Shown here: positions 57,684-64,000 of the stretch, piece by piece
Layout: every line of letters begins with the position of its first letter
Position numbering within the stretch: the stretch's first letter is position 1
DNA from: Rhizophagus clarus
Lineage: Eukaryota; Glomeromycota; Glomeromycetes; Glomerales; Glomeraceae
Reading direction: 5' to 3'
DNA length: 64,000 bases
Assembly: GCA_015698045.1 (NCBI GenBank)
Contig: BLAL01000092.1
Location: 1-64,000, forward strand
The notes under the pieces: generated by a model
The model's input: only the letters and a program-made list of their open reading frames with translations
The model's database searches: none
Told to the model about the DNA's origin: nothing
Made by a program: the position numbers and the translations under genes

Positions 57684-58257
57684 TTACAAATTAATAAAAT
57701 ATATATAAAAACATTTTTTATTTTTATTTTTATTTACAAGACGAAGAAAAATACAAAGAGATTTACAACGAATACTCAAATAAGTTAGTCTGCAGTAAAG
57801 TTTTGGCTAGATATCCATAACCAACTATGGATATGACAAAGCTAAACTATGATACTGGCTCCCGACAGATGACCCAACTAACATTTACCATGTCCTCTAC
57901 AAACCCCGCTGTATAGATACAACGCATGTAAAATCCCCTTACAGTCCTGTGCATGAAAACACCTCACCTCTTCCAAAGAAACTTCATCGAGTAGACTATG
58001 CTGGATCTCAGATCCCAATTTTCTATTAAGGAATAAAAGTTGTAACAACCTATTACCACCAATACCACCAACCCAGAAAAAAAATGTAATAATTTAACTG
58101 TAACTAAGGTTGTTAAAAATTATACTATCTAGGCTAGGGAAATAAGATATGCAGCCGAGACTCAAAGAGTTACTCGAAGTGTTATTTTAAAAAAAAAAAG
58201 AAGGCTACAAAGCAAAAGCCTAATAAGATAAAAAAATAAAAACAAAACAAAAACAAA
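57684..58257. other. Intervening DNA, no gene seen
   Basis: AT-rich with a more complex core at 57790-58090 containing remnants too short to classify. Confidence 0.4.
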
Positions 58258-61200
58258 TCATATCGGCAGATTTATTTCATCATCCAAATATATTAAATTT
58301 TGTTATACAATGTATTATAAAAGTTAAAGATATGCAATATAATAATCCAAAAAAAGTGTGTACAATTTTAAAAAATGCAATTTAGGACGATTTTAATTTT
58401 GGCCAGAATTAACATAATTTTGGCTAGATTTAATATACCGTAACTGGTAATATGATAGTAATGATATTTAGTCAAACAAAAAAGAAAAAAACTTTAATGT
58501 TACAATCTATAAAATCTATAATTACAAAGACAATTTCACATTTAATAATTTGTTGAATAATAATTAATCTCACTATAAAAGAAAATTGTATGAAAGAAAT
58601 TATATTTTAATCAAAAGAAAAAAAATTACACCACAATGTATATATGATTTTATAAAAAAATTGAACCACAATTGCACAATTTTAACTGTAATATTAATGC
58701 TATAGTTCTGTACTAATTGCAAATGCACTGCAATATACAAGTATGGAAAATACAGTAAGAAAGGATGACAGAAGAATAAAGGAAAGAAGAGATAAATGAA
58801 AAGGAATGAAGGGAAGCAAAGATAATCAAAGAGAAATGAAGAAGGAACAAAAAAGATAAAGAATAGTAAAAAGGAATGAATGAAACAAATAAAGAATAAA
58901 AATAAATGAGAAAACAAAAGGGAAATGAAAAGGAATAAAGAGAATGAAAAAAAAATAAAAGAAACAAAGATGGAATTAAAAGGAATGAAAGAAACAAATA
59001 GCGAATGAAAAAAAAACAGGGGGAATAAAAAAGAATGAAAGGAAGCAAAGGAGGAATGAAAATCAATAAAGGGAATGAAAAAAAAGCAACAAAAGAAGCC
59101 AAAGAGTAATGAGAGAAATAAAAAAAGCAATGAAAGAAATCAAAGATCAATGAAAGAAATGGAAAAAGCAATGAAAGAAACCAAAGATAAATTAAAGAAA
59201 TGAAAAAAAGCAACGAAAGAAACTAAAAATCAATGAAAAAAACCAAAAAGGCAATGAAAGAAACAATGACAAAAGGAACAAAAGATCAATGAAAGGAATA
59301 ACAAAGGGAACTACAAAAGATCAATGAAAGAACCATGGAAAGAAACGAAAGAAACAATGAAAAAAAGAAACAAAGAAACCATGAAAATAAGAGAAATAAA
59401 AAAATGAAAGAAAAGCCAGAACACCCACCCATAGAAAAAAGAAAAAGAAAATGGTTAATATCATCTTAAAAGAAAAATAAAATAACAAGAGAAAGAGACG
59501 TAAAAGACTTACTTGAATTTTCACTCAAATGATATACATCTAAAAAAGACAGAAAGTTTAGTAAAAGAACAAGGGAAAGAATGAAAAGAAAACAAAAAAA
59601 AGAATTAAAACTCACCTTGAATTTCCACTGAAATGGAATTAAAAACAGCCGTACCTAAAAAAAAAGAACAAGTTAATAAGAGAAAAAGAAAAAAGAATAA
59701 AAGCAAAAAAAAAAAACTTACCTGTTATAGCACTTAATCCCAAAGTTAAAGGTGACGCCGTTAACTAAAGAATTAAAAAAAATGATTTTTTTATTTTAAA
59801 AAAAAATGTTAAAAAAAAAGATGATTATTTTATTTTAAAAAAAAATAAAAAAAAAAATGATTATTTATTTTAAAAAAAAAATGTTAAAAAAAAAAAAAAT
59901 GTTAAAAAAAAAAAAAATGTTAAAAAAAAAAAAAAGATTTTTTATTTCAAAAAAAAATGATAAAAAAAAAAATATTTATTTTAAAAAAAAAATGTTAAAA
60001 AAAATTTCCTTCCGCTACAGTAGCTTAAGTCTGAATAAAACTACTAGCGTTAATTATCTATAACATAAAAGGTAATATCACTTACCATTTACGATAAGCT
60101 TATCTCATGAGTTGATATAAAAAAGGGACATATGCAGTTTTTGAACCAGTATAACTGGTATTATGATCTGATTATTTAGGTAAACAAGTGGTAAATGCGT
60201 AAAAAAAAAAAATATAGCGCCTCTGGGCTCTGGCAGTTTTTTCATCAGCGATAATATTTATTTGTTTATTAGGTAATCTATTTTATTTGTTTCTCTTCAT
60301 TCATTTTTTAAAACTTTAATTTTAATTCTTTTATTTCAATTTTAATTGATCAAATAAAATTAAATAAAAAAAAATTCAACACTATAACGAATTATTTGGT
60401 ATAAAGGCTCCACATATGACTTGCTGATCTAATCAGATAATCCGAATATCTGATCTTGAAAAAAAATTTTTTTTTTTGTGATGTTGCCAGATGAAAAGCA
60501 TGACCAGACTATTGGAATTAAGGTAAGGGAGGGTTGGGGTGGTGTTTTTCGGTTTTTTTTTATTTAATTAATTATTTTTTTTTTCTTTTTTGTAATATTG
60601 CTGGACGAAAAGCATGACCGGACTATTGAAATTAAGGTAAGGGAGGGTTGGAGTGGTGTTTTTCAGTTTTTTTTTTATTTAATTAATTAATTATTTTTTT
60701 TCTTTTTTGTAGTGTTGCCAGACGAAAAGTACGACTGGACTATTGGAATTAAGGTAAGGGAGGGTTAGGGTGGTGTTTTTCAGTTTTTTTTTATTTAATT
60801 AATTAATTATTTTTTTTTTCTTTTTTGTAGTGTTGCCAGACGAAAAGCACGACCGGACTATTGGAATTAAGGTAAGGGAGGGTTGGGGTGGTGTTTTTCG
60901 GGGGTTTTTTTTATTTAATTAACTATTTTTTTTTTCTTTTTTCTTTTTTGTAGTGTTGCCAGACGAAAAGACTTTTGGAATTAAGGATAATTAAGGTAAG
61001 GAAGTGTTGGGGAGATGCTTTTCGTTGTTTTTTTATTTAATTAATTAATTATTATTATTATTTTTTCTTTTTTGTAGCGTTGCCAGACGAAAAGCATGAC
61101 CGGACTTTTGGAATTAAGGTAAGAGAGGGTTGGGGTGATGTTTTTCGTTGTTTTTTTTTTATTTAATTAATTAATTATTTTTTTTTTCTTTTTCGTAGTT

Positions 61201-62178
61201 TCGCCAGACGAAAAGCACGACTGGACTATTTGAATTAAGTAAGGTAAGGGAGGGTTGGGATGGTGTTTTTCGTTGGTTTTTTTATTTAATTAATTAATTA
61301 GTAATTTTTTTTTCTTTTTTGTAGTGTTGCCAGACAAAAAGCATGACCGGACTATTGGAATTAAGGTAAAGGAGGGTTGGGGTGAATTTTTTCGTTGTTT
61401 TTTTTTAATTAATTAATTATTTATTTATATATTTTTTTTTTCTTTTTTGTAGTGTTGCCAGACGAAAAGCATAACCGGACTTTTGGAATTAAGGACAATT
61501 GAGGTCAAGGGTATATGGTCAAGGAGATTACGGCATTCGCAAGGCTCCGTGACAACGATTATCTATCTAAAAGTCAAAGTTTTCGTACTGGTGGATTTAA
61601 ATATCACGAGATTTCAATGTCAGTTAATTGATTTCTCTAAGAGGAGCCTGCATGAGTTTTAAAATCATTGTTAGTTTTAAAATCATCATCGGTAAATGAT
61701 ATAAAGGAAGATTCTTTGTCTTCATATTTTAAAAACAAAATTTTTAAAATTAAAAATTAATAAAAGATAATGAAAATTTTGGTTATTTCTTTATTTTCAA
61801 AATTCTTTAAATATTATAGCAAATTCATATGAAACCTGGTTATTTTTACTGCCTTATTTAATTATTTTACATCATGAAAAAGCTTTTGGAGAATAAATAA
61901 TACCATTAACAACTGCAAATAACTACTATTGTATTCACAAAACTTTTTATTTGCAATTGGTGTAAAAAGTAATGGGTTCTTAAAATAGTTGATAGGTTAT
62001 AAAAAGTCATTATTACTTTAATTTTTAAGCACGAGTTGTAAAAAATTTTTTTATTTTCTGATTATTCTACATAAGATTGATAAGATGAATGTGTAACACA
62101 ATCGTATTTTGCACTGTTTACTAATTTTTTATTAAAAATTCTTAATTTAAGCTAATTGCAAGGATCAGCGCATATATT
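58258..62178. mobile_element. 4-kb non-autonomous repeat element, copy B
   Basis: Direct repeat of 49612-53742 with mostly point differences and a few units gained or lost in the arrays. Starts TCATATCGGCAGATTTATTT at 58258 and ends at GATCAGCGCATATATT; ACAAA flanks both ends. Confidence 0.8.
60478..61505 (+). repeat. Tandem exon-intron-like array (c), copy B, ~9 units
   Basis: Same modules as 51826-53068: TTTTTTGTAG, TGTTGCCAGACGAAAAGCAC.., GTAAGGGAGGG. Units differ in order and number from copy A, so the array changes by unit gain and loss. Confidence 0.8.
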
Positions 62179-63040
62179 ACAAAAAAAAAAAGAAAAAACA
62201 TAAAATTTCTAGGGATTGTAAAAAAAAGGAGTTTAATTGTAAATAAACCTAGAAATGTATCAAAGGAGTGTGAAGTATAATTAACCATCCTCTGTTGCCA
62301 GAAGATGTAAGAAATCTGGAACCAGTCTTGACTTTTAAAAACAGCTAGTACTGTAAGGACCTTTCTCCATCAATATAAAGTCACCATGGTATCAAGTGAA
62401 TCATCCGTCTACACTACTCAAGGTAGAGACGCGTCTAGAGTTCTGTAATAATATTCCGATAAAGAATAAAACTGCGCAACTTATGTACTCTACTAAGTAC
62501 AAAGCGAATCATAGACTTAAAGAGACTAGAGCGAGTTATGCCCAAGTAGTATCTGACGAATCAGAAAATTCCAAATGTTAAGCTGCAGATCATTCTATAA
62601 TTGAACTAAACAAAAAAGCCCCTTATGTTTGGTCATATGACAGGCCGATCATTAGATGGGGGTAAACCAAAAAGTATTTTTTCTCAAGAACGCCCTAAAA
62701 AAAGGCAAAGAAAAAAATAAAAGTATAAGGTCCTTGAGTCGAAAACTTGTCTAATAGATGAGTTGTAGGTTGGGTAAATCCCCATAGTATATTTTCGCCT
62801 AGCCTCAGTCCGTAGTATAGTTTTCTTCCCAAATATATTATCTCAGTTACTTTGTTGCCACCGCTGCCACCGACAAAGGAATATTGAGAACTTGAAAAAC
62901 CCTAAAAATATTCGTTTAGCACATATGACAATTAAGTCTAGTGCTTTAAAGTGTGTTTTTAAATAAAGGAGGGAAGTGTAGGGACCGTTGGCCTTCTAAC
63001 AGTCAACCTACAGAAAAAAAATAAAAAAAATTTTTTTAAT
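62179..63040. other. Remnant region with one short frame
   Basis: A 61-codon frame at 62396-62581 ends RASYAQVVSDESENSK, a phrase that recalls the first frame of LINE-type elements, but the match is too short to rely on. The rest holds no gene. Confidence 0.3.
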
Positions 63041-64000
63041 AAAAAATGGTCATGACGGTTTCAGGGGAGAGTTCATTTTTTTATATATAAAAATATTTAA
63101 AATTTAGTATTGAATTTATCAATATTAATTAATATGATATTGATTTGATATTTTATTTATTTCACATTTTTTTAAAAATTAATTATTGTTTTTAACGATA
63201 AAATGATATTGATTTGTATATTAATGATATCAAATTAATATTGATTCGATATTTGTAAAATGATATCTTTATGATATCATTTTGATATTAAATAAATATC
63301 AAAATAATATTATATCAATATCGTATTTGTTTCACATTTTTCGTTATTGTTTAACTATATCAAAATGATGTCAATTCATTATATTACCTATATCGAAATG
63401 ATGTCAATTTGATATTTATAAGATGATGTTTTTACGATATCATATTAATACTGAATACATGTCGATACGATATCATATCTATATTGTATTTGTTTCACAT
63501 TTTTTAAAAATTTTATTGTTGTTTATCTATATCAAAATAATGTCAATTCATTATATTTTCAATATCAAATTAATGTCAATTTGATATTTATAAGATGATA
63601 TTTTTACAATGTCGTATTGATACTGAATACATATTAATATGATATTATATTGATATCGTATTTGTTCACATTTTTTTAAAAAAATCATCATTGTTATAAC
63701 AATATGAGTATGATACAATTTGATATTTCTTTAAGTAAATATCTTTATGATATCATTTCGACGAATCAATAATGTACTGATATCATTGCGATATCATAAT
63801 GATATTATTTGCAAATTGATATCGTTACGATATATATTTAATATCATTATTATATCAATTCATCATCATTTAGAATTTTTAAGTTTCTGTAAAGTACTAT
63901 CTAGTTATATCATGTGTTCTGTATTATTATTCGGTTATATCATATGTTCTGTATTACTATTCAGTTATCCATCAGATAATAATTTATCCTTCAACTAATA
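63041..64000. repeat. GATATC-rich low-complexity DNA
   Basis: Dozens of overlapping TGATATC / GATATCA / AATGATAT words at irregular 15-60 bp spacing, interrupted twice by TTTGTTTCACATTTTT blocks (63160, 63328, 63488, 63660) that mark a ~165-bp higher-order repeat. No gene. Confidence 0.7.

Noticed and set aside
62396..62581. LINE ORF1 fragment
   Set aside because: Only a short SYAQVV phrase supports it; no RT remnant in reach.

Overview
The window is one end of a eukaryotic nuclear chromosome. It opens with 1.45 kb of CCCTAA repeats, which is the vertebrate/fungal-type telomere (TTAGGG on the other strand) with the chromosome tip at base 1. The DNA is very AT-rich, genes have short GT..AG introns with TACTAAC-like branch points, and several predicted proteins resemble families I associate with arbuscular mycorrhizal fungi (Glomeromycotina, Rhizophagus-like). 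That assignment is from memory and unverified. Almost nothing looks like an ordinary host gene: this is a subtelomere made of nested mobile elements.

Region by region. 1-1451: telomere. 1452-3212: a Penelope-like reverse transcriptase that is open in frame into the telomeric array. It lacks an endonuclease domain, has two in-frame stops, and is oriented with its 5' end towards the chromosome tip. 3220-38597: a 35.4 kb element with ~1.55 kb terminal inverted repeats (TIRs) and a 6-bp target duplication (TACTTA). I interpret it as a large Maverick/Polinton-like virus-related transposon. It interrupts the 3' part of the Penelope-like element, which resumes at 38604 and joins old degenerate telomere repeats at 38680-38764. 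Variant telomere repeats follow at 39800-40045. 40994-44966: a nine-exon DDE/SAP-domain gene with nonsense codons. 47841-55549: a decayed Plavaka-type (KDZ) transposase split by a 4.1 kb repeat. A second copy of that repeat lies at 58258-62178. 55924-57674: a TIR element with a 9-bp duplication. The last kilobase is GATATC-rich low-complexity DNA.

The 35.4 kb element carries, in order: an AEP primase / herpes-UL9-like helicase gene, PD-(D/E)XK-like nuclease genes, coiled-coil proteins, a spliced 12-exon nuclease-like gene, a SAM-domain nuclease gene, a Gag-like polyprotein with zinc knuckle and retropepsin-like domain, a membrane-anchored coiled-coil protein, an A32/FtsK-type packaging ATPase, a retroviral-type integrase and a zinc-ribbon plus Vsr-like endonuclease. 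No protein-primed PolB or double-jelly-roll capsid gene was recognised. The module therefore looks like a Maverick whose replication and shell genes differ from the textbook set. Most genes carry nonsense codons, homopolymer frameshifts or lost catalytic residues, so this copy is dead. At least six later transposons sit in it, and for most of them the duplicated target lets the host gene be traced across the insertion.

The most unusual pattern cuts across the mobile elements. Four unrelated non-autonomous elements contain tandem arrays of 25-85 nt exon-like segments. Each segment is bounded by a good acceptor and a good donor, and several introns contain a TACTAAC branch-point match. I find no long coding frame through most of them.
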